Of a DNA stretch of 64,000 bases, positions 63,582 through 64,000 are shown one piece after another. Position 1 is the stretch's first letter. The number at the start of each line of letters is the position of its first letter. The DNA is from Candidatus Sumerlaeota bacterium (GTDB lineage: Bacteria; Sumerlaeota; Sumerlaeia; MWCT01; JAUWMI01): assembly GCA_030613245.1 (NCBI GenBank), contig JAUWMI010000005.1, positions 57,749 to 121,748 on the forward strand. The letters are read 5' to 3'. The notes under the pieces are model-generated. The model was not told the DNA's origin and did not search any database. It saw nothing but the letters and a program-made list of their open reading frames with translations. The translations under genes were made by a program, and so were the position numbers.

Positions 63582-64000
63582 CTAACTTGTAATTCTCTTA
63601 AAATCCGCATCGTCCCAGAGATTCTTAAAATCCTCGTCCTTTTTCGCATCTTCTTTATATTTACGGTCTAATTCAATTGCTCTGGATAGATCCTTGAGCG
63701 CATTTTCCTTATCTTCTTTCAAAGAATGCACACAGGCTTTGTTATACCACGCCGCAGCAAAGTCGGGCTTTATTTCAATCGCCTTTTCATGGGCTTTCAG
63801 TGCTTCATCGTGACGACCAAGCTTACCAAGTATAACACCTTTGTTAGTCCACCCCCTAGCATTGTCGGGGTCTATTTGAATCGCCTTTTCATGGGCTTTC
63901 AGTGCTTCATCGTGACGACCAAGCTCACCAAGTTAAACACCTCTGTTAGTCAACTCGGAAGATAAGACGGGTGTTATGAAAAAACACTAATCAAATGCTT
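63582..64000 (-). pseudogene. Decayed TPR-repeat gene (in-frame stops, 5' end beyond window or lost)
   Basis: The minus-strand frame ending at the TAG 63584-63582 reads two nearly identical 34-residue TPR units (LGRHDEALKAHEKAI, then DPDNARGWTNKGVILGKLG and KPDFAAAWYNKACVHS), period 102 nt. It ends with ENALKDLSRAIELDRKYKED and FKRITS. Upstream, at the same place in the preceding repeat, GTTATACTT is replaced by GTTTAACTT, giving an in-frame TAA (63935-63933); a TAG follows further up (63989-63987). No ATG, GTG or TTG restarts the frame before the repeats. The gene is therefore broken. It is AT-rich like the nuclease gene. Confidence 0.7.

Overview
The window is about 64 kb of a bacterial chromosome with balanced base composition, close to 50 % G+C by eye, and genes on both strands. 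It looks like an environmental, uncultured lineage rather than a model organism. Signs of this are long secreted multi-domain proteins with FG-GAP, Fn3-like and jelly-roll-like modules, three adjacent Gfo/Idh/MocA dehydrogenases, a GHL10-type glycoside hydrolase, and a very high density of short intergenic hairpin repeats. Such content is common in PVC/FCB-type and candidate-phylum genomes. I cannot name the taxon, and there is no rRNA, tRNA or CRISPR array that I can see.

Layout. 1-5 kb: end of a TIM-barrel-like protein, three exported proteins (a repeat-domain surface protein, a HEAT-like helical protein, an HExxH zincin-like protein) and a PfkB sugar kinase. 5-9.4 kb: M20 peptidase, flavin-reductase-like protein with an apparent AUU start, class I aminotransferase and an MBL hydrolase. 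9.5-17 kb: a sugar uptake and oxidation locus (solute-binding protein, two permeases, three Gfo/Idh/MocA dehydrogenases) followed by a Crp/Fnr regulator. 17-25 kb: an SPL-like radical SAM enzyme coupled to a nucleoside phosphorylase/nucleosidase, a lipoprotein with a possible NlpC/P60-like core, a Doc toxin-antitoxin pair, rarA and a DUF1015 gene. A 90-nt copy of the rarA 3' end lies 1.9 kb downstream of rarA. 25-32 kb: an oligopeptide-type binding protein, the 960-residue glycoside hydrolase, a small exported protein and dnaJ. 32.6-40.2 kb: one 2521-residue exported protein with two blocks of FG-GAP repeats. 40-48.4 kb: a Tat-exported PHP/DUF3604-like protein, a histidinol-phosphatase-like PHP enzyme, a CDF transporter, a TPR-methyltransferase, a polysaccharide deacetylase and acylphosphatase.

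48.5-62.3 kb is a nucleotide-synthesis block read on the minus strand: purC-purS-purQ-purL-purF-purM-purD-pyrR-pyrB-pyrC-pyrK-pyrD-pyrF. Purine and pyrimidine genes are joined by a 4-nt overlap of purD and pyrR. Upstream of purC lie two low-G+C minus-strand units: an EVE-like/NucS-like nuclease gene and a decayed TPR gene. Each is followed by a related imperfect palindrome with GCCTAAC/GTTAGGC ends. This resembles an integron-type gene cassette array without an integrase in view, and it is the most unusual structure in the window.

A second genome-scale theme is a family of GTAGGGGC...GCCCCTAC hairpins between genes. At least three of them supply the TAG stop codon of the adjacent gene. A third is a roughly 155-residue beta-rich domain found in four copies, two at the C-termini of each of two different exported proteins.
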